Positions 45,335 to 57,214 of a DNA stretch of 64,000 nt are shown piece after piece. The notes under the pieces were generated by a model. It did no database searches, was not told the DNA's origin, and was given only the letters and a program-made list of their open reading frames with translations. The DNA is taken from contig NC_089492.1 in NCBI RefSeq assembly GCF_036850765.1, positions 98,661,022 through 98,725,021 on the forward strand. Reading direction: 5' to 3'. A program made the translations under genes and the position numbers. Positions within the stretch are counted from its first letter, which is position 1, and each line of letters starts with the position of its first letter. Source of the stretch: Saccopteryx bilineata (lineage: Eukaryota > Chordata > Mammalia > Chiroptera > Emballonuridae).

Positions 45335-45342
45335 CCTAATTT

Positions 45343-46429
45343 CAGTTGTTCTGCACTCTCCTCCACTCTTGTTGCCCTTCCTCACCTCAGCCTCCAGCCA
45401 CAGAATCAGCTTCATTGGGATCCTTTGCTGCAGGCAGCCCAGGGTTCTCCTTGGGCACCCCCTACCACAGATGGAAGACGCAGCCACGCTGCCTCTGCCT
45501 CCAGGAAACGGAAGCGAATGTTAGTGTCAGCCCACCAGGTCAACCTCTGTCCTAAGCCCTGCTAATACCCGACATCAGGGCACCATAAAGATGAAGGGTC
45601 CCACAACCCTGCTCAGGGACCCCTGCACATAAACACCCCCAATGATAAAGCTCCCTACGCCAGCCCTCATGAGGCCCATTTACTTCCCACTTTGTTTTGA
45701 ATTTTCATCACGGGAGAAGTTTGCAAATCGCTAACAGCAGGAACTTTCCAGAAGTTTCAGAATATAATCAGTGCATACTCAGCCCTGCCATTCACTCTCA
45801 GATACAGCATCCCCCAGAGTGTCCCACCACCTGCCGAAGAGTGGAGGAGGCAGAAGTGGAAAGTGACAGAGGAAGATGCTCAGCCGTCTGGGTGGGACAA
45901 GGCCATGGAGGCCTCCCTTGCCCAGCCCCCGCCTCTGGGTGAGCTTGGCCTGCATCCCGGCCAGCCCCTAACCAGGTCCTCTTTGTGAAAATAAGATCAG
46001 CCCACGCTCAGCTATTCTTGGAGGATTGCTAGCTCAACATAGAACATCTCTTCTGGACAGGAAGATTTTTTTTAAATACACCCTGACCCCCCCTTCCCCA
46101 CTGCAGAATCAGCCATTGCCTTGGTCATGACTCGGGAAGGGAGGTGGAAGAAAACAACCATCTCTGTCCTCTCTTAAGGAGGCAGAGCCATAGCACTGGG
46201 CTTACCGGACCTCCCCACCCTCACCCCCACCCAACACTCCACCCTGGATCCCTGCACTTCTCTTCTGCAGAGATCAGCTCCAGGTTCTGAGTGGAAGTCC
46301 TAGGACTGGGTTTCTCAGCATCACCCTGTCCCTTCGATGGTCTCTAGGGATGGCCTACTGCATTTACTGCAGGAAACAAAACCTCTTTTAGAAAAAGTCA
46401 CCCCCTTCTTCCAGTTTCCTCCAAAGAGC
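45343..46429. other. unique sequence, no gene seen
   Basis: No repeat or exon recognised. Confidence 0.35.
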
Positions 46430-46640
46430 CAAATGAGTACTTCCTGAGTGTCTACTAAGTACCTCACATGCCTTAGCATATCTAATTTCATCTTCCCAAC
46501 CTTATACCACCATCCTCTTAAACGGGAGGGAACAGCTTCAGACACAATAAACAAATTCCCCTGAGGTCATACAGCTAATAGATAACAGGACAGGGTCAGA
46601 ACTCAAACCAAGGTCTGAGTCCTCAACCTTTGCTTCCTCC
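46430..46640 (-). repeat. MIR SINE
   Basis: TGAGTACTTCCTGAGTGTCT, TCTAATTTCATCTTCCCAAC, GAGGTCATACAGCTAATAGA, GAACTCAAACCAAGGTCTGA. Confidence 0.8.
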
Positions 46641-48019
46641 TCCATGTCACACTCTACCTGAGAAGGTGGGAGGCTAGACCCTTACTGGGCAGAGGAAAGA
46701 GACAGAGGAGATGCATGCAGCAAGCACTTCCCCTCCGTCCTCACATTAATGCTCCAGCTGTGACTCACCTGGCTGCCTTCTTGACAGGCAAGCATCCTGG
46801 CTCCACACCTGGATGCATCTTCCCACAGCCCACGCACAGGATTCCTAACAGTCAAGCAAGGCCAACAGGTAGCCAGAATCTTTGCTTCCCCCTCCTCCAC
46901 CAAAGGAGCGTGAATAGCTTTTAGAGTTCCACTTGGAATTATAGATGGATAAGGATTATCAATCTAAGAAGGCTTGAAATCAAGGCTGACTCCCAAGAAG
47001 AGGGGAGATCATGGCCAATTTTGCAAAGAAGTGAAATTTATGTGCAGAAAGGACAGATAAGAAAGCCCCAGAGCAGAGAAGGAATGGATTAAAGGTTGGG
47101 GCAGTGGGCCTAGCACCATGGCACAGGGCGGGGGCACAGAGAATGACAGACTAGGTGGGGTTCGGTGGCCATATGCACTTCTCCCATCCAGAGCTCAGAA
47201 TCTCGGATCCCGGATGGGTTGCAGCAGCCCTTCTACTGCGGTCTACTCCACATTCCTCACATTCTTTACGCCCAATTAAGAAGAAATAATCAGGGGAGCA
47301 AGCAAGGCCGCAGCAAGGAGGCCATGCCCCACGCTGGAGGCATCTTGTGTGCAGAACACAGCCCCCCTGGGTCAAGCCAGACCAGCCCTTGGACCCAGGG
47401 GCCTTGGGGAATGAGGCAAGCAAGCAGTGAGGACAAGGGTGTTTCTCTGTGCTCCAGACACAAAACAGTGCAAAGGAAGTGGGAAAGGGGGATGGGAACT
47501 GGAAGAAAACGAAGATGAGGAGGCAAGGGTAGAGCAGAGGCCAGGTTTACAGCCAGAAGACCTCAGCCATCCATCACTTAATCAAGTTACTGCTTTACCA
47601 TAATCACAGCACTGTGTCACCATCACCATCCACCAGCATCATCATCAAAGGCCCCTTGAGATGCTCCCGGATGCTTAGAGTATTCTCACATTTATCAGTT
47701 AGTGGCATGAGTTGATTAAGTGTGTCATGAGAAGAGTACTTGTCTGTAGTCTTCAAAATGTACCCTCCGTCATTTACAGGGGGATGCTATTCCTGACCCC
47801 AGTAGAATGTGCACGTCATTTCTTCCTCTTGAACACAACAGGCTTGATTAGCCAAGCAAACTCCTACTCCCTCAAACCTCTCTCTACCCCAAGTCTGCCA
47901 TCACCCCCAGCTCCAACCTCCACCCTCTCGAAAGGCTTCCCTGGCATCTCCAACTGATTCAGAGTCTCCTCTGGGCTTCCCTCATCTATGGGTGTATATG
48001 TCTATATATCCACCAGAAT
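46641..48019. other. unique sequence, no gene seen
   Basis: No lineage SINE or splice-bounded frame. L2-like wording (AAAGGCTTCCCTGGCATCTC) near 47930 hints at a faint old LINE remnant. Confidence 0.35.
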
Positions 48020-48240
48020 AACTACATGACTTATCATTATTATTTATTAAGCATATTCTATGTGTCAGGCACTGTGTTAGCACTTGAGATAACTTCATTT
48101 AATCCTTTTTAACATTCCTAGAGGTCATTATTATGATTATCCCCAATTTATTCATGGAAAGGTTAAGTAACTTCTCCAAAGTGACCCAGCTAGTACATCA
48201 GAAAGGGGGAATTTGAACACAGGATCATAAAATGCCAAAA
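48020..48240 (-). repeat. MIR SINE
   Basis: TTATTTATTAAGCATATTCT, TGTCAGGCACTGTGTTAGCA, TTCATTTAATCC, TTATCCCCAATTTATTCATG, AGTGACCCAGCTAGTA. Confidence 0.9.
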
Positions 48241-48349
48241 CTTATGTATGCTGTTAATACAACACTGAGACATTTCAGGACAGGGTCTATATTTAGCCTT
48301 GCTGACCACTAAATGGCAAAGAATAGGTGCTCCAAAAAGGATGTAAGGA

Positions 48350-48387
48350 TGGACGGACAGATGGACAGATGGATGGATGGATGGATG
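48350..48387. repeat. (GGAT)n-type microsatellite
   Basis: GGACGGACAGATGGACAGAT followed by four GGAT units. Confidence 0.8.
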
Positions 48388-49420
48388 TTGTGGGCTCTAT
48401 AGGATTTCAGCAGTAGAAGTAGTCCAGAGCTCTCTTCCCATCTTCCATATCAATGGATCAAGTTAGTGAGATGATTTATTAGAACAATGACCTATTCCAT
48501 GCTCTTTATTGGGTCTACTGTTAGGATGCACTCTTTGGCCACTTTGGAGCTTCAGTCTACAACCATAGCTACACTCAGTATTTGGTCACTTTGGGGTCTT
48601 AATCTGTACTCAGAGGTAGTGGCCAGTTTGTAATGAGGATAGGACTCAATGTGGGCCTAGTGTAAGGAGCAGTCTGTGGCTGGTGTGTGTCAAAGAGGAG
48701 AACACCTCTCCGCCAAGCTGACTTGCAGCTCAATGGACAGTTCTCAAGCCACAGTGCCTTGTTCCTGAGCATTTCAAGATGGAGAGATAATACGTGTGAG
48801 CAACTGCGTATGCGGGACAGTACAGGCTAAACTGCCCTGGGAACAGGGTGAGGGGATATGCCCACTAAGTGGGCACTGTGTCTTCTTTGTGAGTCCCCCA
48901 TAAGTGTGAGTGTGTGGTGTGGTACACGTGTGTGTGCTGTGCGTGGTGGGGCAACAGGAGCCGGGCAGGGTGTGGGAGAAACAAGCACACACCTGCAACA
49001 ACATTGGCTTCAGACGCTAGGAGAGAAGAAATTCCCCCAACTGTTTTATCAGAGCTGAAGTTACCAAATTACATTGTTGTTTTAAATTTGAGCTTCTCTG
49101 CCTGCAAATGGGGGGATCTCAGGTTCATGAGCTTAATGCTTGGCTGAGCCTGGAGCTCTACCTCCCCACCCAACCAGCCTCCCAGAGCTCCCAGGCCCAA
49201 CGAACAAAAGTCTTCTCTCTCAGGGCTTTGAAGTGGAAACACTAACTGCTCCCTTTAATTAGAAAAAAAAAAACACCCTATTGTTCCTGCTTTATTACTG
49301 ATGGATAAAGACATGGGGAGGGGAGAGTCTGAAAAACAGGGGTTGGGAGAGGAGTGGAGAGGACACAATATCTCTGTGGAGAATAGAACCTCTCCACACT
49401 TGGTCTCCATGCACTAAACC
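48388..49420. other. unique sequence, no gene seen
   Basis: A GTGTGTG-rich patch at about 48905-48940 and an A run at 49262-49272 are the only simple features. Confidence 0.35.
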
Positions 49421-49687
49421 CAGAGGTGGATTAAGGTTGGTTGAGGCCCCGGGCGCAGAAGAAAATACAGTATTGGGCCCCTTAGAAAAGAGAGAAAGAC
49501 AGGGGAAGTAAAAATACGTGTTAACCATATTTTTAAATAAATAAAAAATATTATGTACTATTAATGTTAAAATTGCACATATGAAACCAAATTTGGTGTC
49601 ATTAGAAAAGAGTGTAAAGTTGGGGTTTTGCGGGGCCCTTCAGAAGTCGGGGCCCAGGGCGCACGCCCACTCTTAAATCTGCCTCTA
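49421..49687 (+). mobile_element. non-autonomous hAT, same family as 39356-39511
   Basis: Left end CAGAGGTGGATTAAGG; right end TTAAATCTGCCTCTA (last base changed). Flanks ACTAAACC (49413-49420) and ACCAAACC (49688-49695) match at 7 of 8. This is the longer copy (267 bp), with an AT-rich middle missing from the other. Confidence 0.85.
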
Positions 49688-49719
49688 ACCAAACCAAACC
49701 TCTTTGTCCTCCCATTCAA

Positions 49720-50400
49720 CCAAGATTTTATAAGGTATGCAGCCTTTGATTCAATATTGTAGGGAAGATAAAAGACAGGGTCCCAACTCTTAGAGAATTC
49801 ATAATCTAGGTAAGGGAGGGAGAGCAGGGGGACAAGAAATGAAAGATTATTGATACTAAATCAACACTACCAAAACAAGCATGAAGAATTTAGAGCAGGG
49901 AGATGGTCCCATAGACAGCCTCCTAAGAGAATTCCGGGGGTGGGGGTGGTGGGACTTGAGCTGAGTGCTGCAGACTGGAGGAACGAACAGAGAGCACGAA
50001 GAGGGCATTCCCACTGTAAGTGGCCTGTGCAAAGGCGCAAAAGTCAGCATGGGCACAGCTTCTTCGCAGGACAGGAGGAAACAGGTCTGTTATAGAGGAG
50101 GGTGCATGTGGGGGAGCCACAGGGAACCAAGCTGCACAGAGGAGATGGAAGAGAGGAGCGGAAGGCCATGCAAGGACACAGGGGAGAATGGCTTTGATGA
50201 GACAATTAGGAAGCCATTGGTGTTTCTGAGCAGGAGAGTGAGCTGATAAAAGGTGGCCGGTGTGGAGATTAATTTGGCAGCCCTGTGCAGAGAGGCATGG
50301 AGAGGAGGAAGAGTGAAGGGAGGGAACCCAGGTAATGATGGCTTAGACTAAGGTGATGGCAGTGGGACGGGGAAAGAAAAGATGAGTCTGGGATAGATTT
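49720..50400 (-). repeat. old CR1-clade (L2/L3-like) LINE fragment
   Basis: Diverged but with motifs shared with 39660 and 53640: GGGTCCCAACTCTTAGAGAA, GAACAGAGAGCACGAAGAGG, AGTGGCCTGTGCAAAGGC, TAAGGTGATGGCAGTGGGA. Frames here are fossil or chance. Confidence 0.45.
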
Positions 50401-50694
50401 CAAAGGAAGGAATAAGATGTGCTGACAGAACAGATATAAGGGGATAAAGGAGTGTGAACAAAGACACTTCCAAGATCTCCAGTCTGGGAGAGGACAAAGG
50501 TGATGAGGGGGAAGTAGAAGCCCTCTAGGGGAAGTGAGGTATTAATAAATAAACCTCCCAAAGCTTTATTCTCCCTTCCAGAGCCCAAAGATGCCTTGAA
50601 CCCAGTACTCAAGAGGATAGCAACTCCAGAGCAAGAAAGCCCTGTTCCCTCAGACTGGGAACACCATCATGAAAACAACTTTTGTACAACCTTT

Positions 50695-50870
50695 TTTCAA
50701 GCACTTCAAAGTGATACACACCTGTGCCTCATTTGATCCTCCAAACAACCACAGCAGGTATCATCATCCCCATTTTGCAGATAAAAAGACTGAGGCTTGG
50801 GAAGACTTCCTATAAGTCATACAACTAATTGAGGGCAGAGCTGTGAGCAGAAGCCTTCTGACTTTCGTTT
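50695..50870 (-). repeat. MIR SINE
   Basis: GCACTTCAAAGTGATACACA, TCATTTGATCCTCCAAACAA, CATCCCCATTTTGCAGATAA, GACTGAGGCTTGGGAAGACT. Confidence 0.88.
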
Positions 50871-51829
50871 CAGCTCAGAACCCTCCCCAATTCCTGTTGG
50901 CAGCGCAGGGGAGGGGAGGAGAGGGGCCTGGAGCTACACAGCCAAGTCACTGGGGGCAAGGAGTCTGGGCCTCAGAGAGAGAGGGTCCACCCCGGACTTC
51001 AACCGCACCTCCAGCCTGTTCCTCACACTCACAGAGGGCGTAAGTCAGGAGCCAAGGGTTGGAAACGCCAAGTCTAATCAGACCTCACAAGCCCACAGAT
51101 GGTTTGAATCAACATGCTACCTTGATAGGAATAATGAGGAGTCCTGAAGACAGTCTTATGCCAGCTCCATCCGTCTGGACAGAGTACCACATCTTCCACA
51201 AGAATTTCCCCATCCAGGGTCTCACCACCCTCTAAGCTTGGCAAATCCTTTGTGAGAAAGTCCCCAGCCCCACATCACAGCTGCTCCCCAGCCCACGCCC
51301 AGCAGAACCACCCACAGATTTTATGAAAACTCTGGCTTCAGGTTCTGATTTGACAGACTCTGACTTCTTAGACCTTTCTTGAGATTGGAAATGGTTCCAA
51401 GGGAGAAATGGGTGAGCGTGGGTCCTAAGGCCAGGGCAGGCGTTGTGAGGCAATATGATGGGGTGGATGGGCCTGGAGCCAGGAACACAGAACCAAACAA
51501 ATGTCCCCTCCCCCACTTCCTGGCAGAATGAATATTCCCAATGTTCACTGTTTCATTCAAGCAACATGACAAATGTCATCATGACATTTCCTTTGATGAG
51601 ACACCTGACCTAGGGCATCCAAATCTCATGAAGCCTGGAGTTAATCTATCTATGAGATCACAGAGTCCCAGGAACAAAACCGGACCTATGGTTTAGAAAA
51701 GTCGCACCTCTCACTGAGGGAGCCCCTTAGAGTCAGGCCCCAGAGTGGCAGCAATGGCCTTCCCCCCACCCCCGAGAAAGTTCAAGCTTGGGCTCTCAGG
51801 GCCCCCCCACCTTCCCCCAGGGTGGCCTT
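50871..51829. other. unique sequence, no gene seen
   Basis: GC-moderate DNA without a recognisable repeat or exon. Confidence 0.35.
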
Positions 51830-52165
51830 GTGGGCAAGGATCAGCTTTAATAAAAATTTGGCCTGCCCACCCCATGCCTAGCAAAGCTTAATTTGAAGCT
51901 TAAAAAACAATGAAGTTAATTTTTAAAAAACCTTTCATTGAGTTCCATGAGACCCCTATTAATTTTATTGTTTCAATAAAGCATTTATTTAATTGTCTCC
52001 AGAAGGACCCTGTTAAATGCACAGATGTTACCTGAATCAGAAGGGAGGGAGCTGGGAGCCTTTTTTTTTTTTTTTTTTTTTACCCTCTCCCTTAGCACAT
52101 TAGCAGGATTCTGTTATTGGATTAACTGATTGTCACCTTTAAAGCCACAAAACAGCGCCCTGAGG
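51830..52165. promoter_or_regulatory. candidate conserved non-coding element with poly-T interruption
   Basis: AT-rich, repeat-free block: GCTTTAATAAAAATTTGGCC, AAGCTTAATTTGAAGC, CCTATTAATTTTATTG and AATAAAGCATTTATTTAATT. A run of 21 T (52061-52081) follows, then TTATTGGATTAACTGATTGT and CACCTTTAAAGCC. GGATTAA is an OTX/PITX-like word. The texture resembles deeply conserved enhancers; no coding frame. Confidence 0.5.
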
Positions 52166-52454
52166 GAATGAGACACAAGACAGGTAAATTCTGGGGAGCA
52201 GTTCAGATCATAGTTGCAGGAAGCAGGATGCAGAAAGCCATACTCATGATAAAGAGGCTGGGTTTGGTTAAGAGGAAGAAAAGGATTTTTTTTTTTCTAC
52301 TGATGAGATATCTGTTATTTACCCTCTGGCACAAAGCTGATATTCCCGAAAAATATCAGAGGACAAGCGCATTACTAGACGTATGTTGTCCAAACCAGTG
52401 GAGGGGAAGAGCTCAGCCTGAGTTGGCAGGAAGTCTCTGGAATATCATGTTTAG

Positions 52455-52700
52455 TCCTTCCACAGTTATTTACTGAGTACCTGCTATATGCTGCCCCTTC
52501 TTGGAGCTTTCAGTATACAGCGGTGAACAAAACAAAGACCCTACCCTCATGGCGCCTGCATTCTACTGGAGGAGACTAACAACAAAAGAGTAAATAGAAT
52601 TAACATACCAAGATCATGTCAGTCTATGGTAAGTATTCTGAGAACAAAACAGAGTAATGTGGTAGACAATAGTCAGAGGAGGCCTGTCTGATGAGCTGAC
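52455..52700 (-). repeat. old CR1-clade (L2/L3-like) LINE fragment
   Basis: TTACTGAGTACCTGCTATAT, CAGTATACAGCGGTGAACAA, CCTACCCTCATGGCGCCTGC and ATTCTACTGGAGGAGACTAA in the same order as the copy at 39660. Confidence 0.6.
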
Positions 52701-52827
52701 CTCTCAGCCACAGCTGAGAAGATCCTGGGGTCCCATTCTGAGAGGAGCTTCATCAAACACTAAACAATCAGGAAAGCATGACCTGGGGAGATGCCCAGGG
52801 GTCCCTCTTACATCAAGAGTATTTCGA

Positions 52828-53227
52828 GGCCCTGGCCGGTTGGCTCAGCGGTAGAGTTGAGCCTGGCATGCGGGGGACCTGGGTTCGATTCCCGGCCAGG
52901 GCACATAGGAGAAGCGCCCATTTGCTTCTCCACCCCCCCCAACTCCTTCCTCTCTGTCTCTCTCTTCCCCTCCCGCAGCCAAGGCTCCATTGGAGCAAAG
53001 ATGGCCCGGGCACTGGGGATGGCTCCTTGGCCTCTGCCCCAGGCGCTAGAGTGGCTCTGGTCACAACAGAGCTAAGCCCTGGAGGGGCAGAGCATCGCCT
53101 CCTGGTGGGCAGAGCATCGCCCCTGGTGGGCGTGCCGCGTGGATCCCGGTCGGGCGCATGCGGGAGTCTGTCTGTCTCTCCCCATTTCCAGCTTTAGAGA
53201 AATACAAAAAAGAAAAAAAGAGTATTA
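52828..53227 (+). repeat. SINE-B
   Basis: Near-consensus head GGCCCTGGCCGGTTGG with a small deletion after the A box (GTAGAGTTGAGCC), B box GGTTCGATTCCC, full body. Target duplication AAGAGTATTTCGA (52815-52827) and AAGAGTATTTTGA (53228-53240). Confidence 0.92.
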
Positions 53228-53240
53228 AAGAGTATTTTGA

Positions 53241-53639
53241 GAACTACCTCAGGACAGAGACTCCTTCCATCATCTTTGTGTCCCTGGGAATGTGCTTGGT
53301 GTCTAGCACGGAGTAAGTGATCAATAAAAGTAGGACTGAAGGGAGGGCAAAGGAATGAGAGCAAGGGAAAAAGATTGGACACTTAGAGGTTATTGAATTA
53401 AAAAATAATTTTAATTAAAACAGAAAAAAGAGGAGAAAAAGAAGCTCAGTCTATATACCAGGTCATTTGTTTTCAAGCTGGGGGGGGGGTGCGGAGCACA
53501 AGGCATGACAGGATTCAATTAGGGGATCAGAATGAAATGGAAGAAATAGTAATAATTACTCCTAAAATTATTAGAGGCTCTGATTCAGAGCTTACAAAAT
53601 GTTTGTGTATACACTTATTCTAACAGCCTTGTGAAATAG
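53241..53639. other. unique sequence with MIR-like end
   Basis: G run at 53481-53489; a faint MIR-like stretch near 53575-53640. No gene seen. Confidence 0.3.
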
Positions 53640-54090
53640 AAAATAACAATATTAGTCAATATTAACTAATTGCTTACAGGTCTTGGCATGGTGCTAGATG
53701 GTGGAGATATAATGGGAGCAGAAATCAAACAAGGCCTTGCTTTCATGGTGTATATAGTCCAGAGTAGACAGACTTCAATCAAATGATCCAGTGAGGGAAA
53801 TTACAGCCACAATGAGTATTGCAATGGTTAGGTACATAGGACTACAAGAACCCATACAGGGCGTAATCAGGGAAGACTTTCTTGAGTAAGTGTCTTAGAA
53901 ACTGAGCTTTAAAATAGAGTAATGTAAAGAAAAGAGACAAGGATGTTCCAAACAGAGACAACAGTAAGTGGGCAAAGAGCAAGGTGCAAGTAAGGAGCCA
54001 GGGAACATAAGCAGATAAGTGGGTTTAGAGCACAGAAAGGGAGGCAGAGCATAGGCGGGGGAGTGGAGTGGGGGTGGGGGGGGAGTGGAA
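53640..54090 (-). repeat. old CR1-clade (L2/L3-like) LINE fragment
   Basis: GGCATGGTGCTAGATGGTGG, CTTGCTTTCATGGTGTATAT, CAGGGAAGACTTTCTTGAGT, GGATGTTCCAAACAGAGACA, the same family order as 39660 and 52455. Confidence 0.6.
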
Positions 54091-54111
54091 GAGGTAGACA
54101 AGGCTCTATAG

Positions 54112-54442
54112 CAGGGGTCCCCAAACTACGGCCTGCGGGCCGCATGCGGCCCCCTGAAGCCATTTATCCGGCCCCCGCCGCACTTCCGGAAGGGGCACCT
54201 CTTTCATTGGTGGTCAGTGAGAGGCCCATAGTTCTCATTGAAATACTGTTCAGTTTGTTGATTTAAATTTACTTGTTCTTTATTTTAAATATTGTATTTG
54301 TTCCCATTTTGTTTTTTTACTTTAAAATAAGATATGTGCAGTGTGCATAGAAATTTGTTCATAATTTTTTTTATAGTCCGGCCCTCCAATGATCTGAGGG
54401 ACAGTGAACTGACCCCCTGTGTAAAAAGTTTGGGGACCCCTG
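54112..54442. mobile_element. young non-autonomous hAT transposon (331 bp)
   Basis: Inverted ends CAGGGGTCCCCAAAC / GTTTGGGGACCCCTG are perfect over 15 bases. The target duplication CTCTATAG is perfect on both sides (54104-54111 and 54443-54450). The interior begins CpG-rich (GCGGGCCGCATGCGG) and turns AT-rich. No transposase frame, so it was mobilised in trans. Intact ends, intact duplication and surviving CpGs make it the youngest-looking DNA transposon here. Confidence 0.92.
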
Positions 54443-54816
54443 CTCTATAGTATGTGGAGAGAGAATGGGAGATTTGTCTTTGGCCTACAGGAAGCCAGAA
54501 GCCAATGAAGATTTTATTTTCAAATACTTGAAGAGCTTTCTTGAGGAAAGTGGTGATTTGTTACAATCAACTGATGTCATGGCTACCTGTAAGAGTGTTT
54601 GCCCATCACAAGGGTGGGGAATGGGGGTGAGTGGGTTGTTTGAATGTCAGGAAGGAGTCCTACTTTGGTTAGGAGATCAAGCAGGATCAATGACTGCACG
54701 TTTTTCATCATCAAGGATCCCTTGTGTTCATCGTGCTGCCCCACAAACTCTAGGTTCTTTGAAGAGTCTGCCTATCGGTGTATATTTACATAACATAATC
54801 CCTCCCCTTCATTTTT

Positions 54817-55182
54817 TTTTTTTTGTATTTCTCCGAAGTGATAATGGGAGAGGGGGAGACAGACAGACTCCTGCATGAGCCTGACCAGGATCCACCTGGC
54901 ATGCCCACCAGGGGACGATGCTCCCATCTGGGGCATTGCTCCAATGTACACGGAGCCATTCTAGCACCTGAGGCAGAGGTCATGGAGCCATCCTCAGTGC
55001 CCAGGGCCAACTTTGCTCCAATGGAGCCTTGGCTGCAGGAGAGGAAGAGAGAGATAGAAAGGAGAGGGGGAATGGTGGAGAAGCAGATGGGCGCTTCTCC
55101 TGTGTGCCCTGGCCAGGAATCGAACCCTGGACTTCCACACGCTGGGCCAACACTCTGCCACTGACCCAACCTGCCAGGGCTT
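54817..55182 (-). repeat. SINE-B, minus strand
   Basis: Minus-strand head ends at GCCAGGGC (55173-55180), with B box as the complement of GGTTCGATTCC. Target duplication CCCCTTCATTTTT (54804-54816 and 55183-55195) is perfect. Confidence 0.92.
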
Positions 55183-55195
55183 CCCCTTCATTTTT

Positions 55196-56355
55196 AATGA
55201 AAAAAAAATCCAATGTCATTCATGAGCACAAGAGACCCAGAGTGTGATGTAGTTCTGGCCACAAGCAAAGAAAGTCAATGTTTTCCTTAATTGGGCAAAC
55301 ATCATGGAATATGTATCATTTCTTATAGGCTTTCTGGCATAGCTGCCTCTCCTCCCCAATACATTGGAGATCTTTAAACTCCAGGCTTGGAACTACCTAT
55401 GGTTTAGCCTCAATGTCTCTTCCAACCGGGGACTCTCTGAACTATGGAGTACAGCCTCAGGCATTTGGGGAAGGGGCAATGGATGTGAACTAAAACAGTT
55501 GGGGAAGGCTTTTGGGGTGGGGAAGGGGAGAGTCTTGAGAAGTCCCTGAAGGATGGACAAGCTTTGGCTAGGTGAGGAAAGGGTGTTGTCAGGAAGGAGT
55601 AACAGAGCATGCTCTAAGCTTGGTGAAGCCATCAGCCAGGCTGCACCAAGTCAGGAAGTACTTGTGGATTGAAGAATAGAACGGGTAGGTCGTGACCAAC
55701 TTGAAATGCCAAGCTAAATTATCCTCCGAATGACGGGGAATCATCAAAGAATTTAGAACAGGAAAACGATGTGTTGGAATCAGTGTTCTTGGCAGATGAA
55801 TCTGGTGCCCACACATGCTTTGAGGTGGGAGAAGAACACAGAGGGGACCCAATCAACAGACCAGATGTGAGAGCGAGAGCCTGGGCTGGGGAGAATGACA
55901 AGGAGGAAATAAAGGAGCAAATCCAAGGACAGTTTTGTGGTGTGTGTGTGTGTGTGTGTGTGTGTGTTTAAGCACAGGACTTGAATTTAAGTTTGGAAGC
56001 ATAAGAGAGATTCTGAGGTGTTTTGGAGCCAACTGGTACAGAAATGAGACAGTCACCACAGGGAGCTTGATGGGGGAAGAGATGATAAATTCATCTTAGG
56101 GAGTCTTCACACAGTAAATCCTTCACAGGGGTTACCTCTGCAGGTGGGGTTGGAGGGGCAGGCAAGGTGGCTTTCACATCTTGTGATATATAATCTCTTT
56201 TTAATAGAGGGATTTTGTGTAATTTTTACTTCCTTTTTGTACTTTTTGGAATTTTTCAAATAATTATTTTAATTCCATGCAGACTCTCAGAATATCGTTA
56301 ACCCTTTGTAAACCATCCTTCCTGGTTTGTTCCCTTGCCCCGCAGTGAAGAGAAA
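55196..56355. other. unique sequence with a (GT)n tract
   Basis: No gene seen; the only simple repeat is the GT tract at 55939-55967. Confidence 0.35.
55939..55967. repeat. (GT)n microsatellite
   Basis: About 14 GT units. Confidence 0.95.
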
Positions 56356-56364
56356 AGAAGGACT

Positions 56365-56552
56365 ATTTGCCCTGATCAGAAAGCTCGCTTGGTAAGAGTA
56401 TCATCTCAATGCGCAGAGGTTGCTGGTTCAATCCCTGGTCAGGGCATATATAGGAGCAGATTGATGTTTCTGTTTCTGTCTGTCTCTCTGTCTCTCCCTC
56501 TCTCTTCCTACCTCTATCTCTAAAATCAATAAATAAATTTAAAAAAAAAAGA
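56365..56552 (+). repeat. Ves-like bat SINE
   Basis: CTCGCTTGGTAAGAGTATCA region, B-box-like GGTTCAATCCC, GTCAGGGCATATATAGGAG, then a TCTGTCTC tract and AATAAATAAATTTA tail. Confidence 0.75.
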
Positions 56553-56567
56553 AGTAATAGTTTACAG

Positions 56568-56919
56568 CAGTAGAAGTCAACCTGGTCCCTACCGCCTACT
56601 AGGGGGCATTCCAGCTTTCATGGTGGGCGGTAGCAGAGCAACCAAAGTATAAATAAAAAGCTAGATTTAACTATAGTAAGTTGTTTTATAAAGATTTATT
56701 CTGCCAAACTTAGCAAAAATCCGACATAAAGTACTTGGTAAGTAATTATTACTATATGCTTTAACTTGCTGTAACTCTGCTTTATAAATTTTATAAAGTA
56801 AAGTTACTTCCCTACTTTATTAATCACCATTACTGTGGAACTGGTGGGCAGTTAGAAAATTTTACTACTAACAGAGATACAAAAGTGGGCAGTAGGTATA
56901 AAAAGGTTGACTACCCCTG
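56568..56919. mobile_element. non-autonomous hAT transposon (352 bp)
   Basis: Left end CAGTAGAAGTCAACCT and right end AGGTTGACTACCCCTG are imperfect inverted repeats. Flanks GTTTACAG (56560-56567) and GTTTACAA (56920-56927) match at 7 of 8. The interior is AT-rich with a GTGGGCGGTAG near the left end and a GTGGGCAGTAG near the right end. No coding frame. Confidence 0.88.
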
Positions 56920-57214
56920 GTTTACAAGGTTTGCTGGGGCTCTGAAAACACTCATAGGGTTTATTCTCAGCTCCTGAGTCTGCGGTTTTCCCTATGGTGG
57001 GGGTGAGGGAGGCATGGGGAGGTCTCCTCAATGTCCCTCTCTCTATGTCTCCCTCCTTCTCTTGCTACTGTCCCTGTCCCCACAGGACCTGCCTCTGTCC
57101 TCAAAGATTCAAACATCATCAGACCCCCATCTTTGAAGCCATATTGCAGTGCTGGGCTTGGGGTTTTTATAGCTGAGATCAGCCCAGCCCCTAAACTACA
57201 GGCCGCAGGACAGA

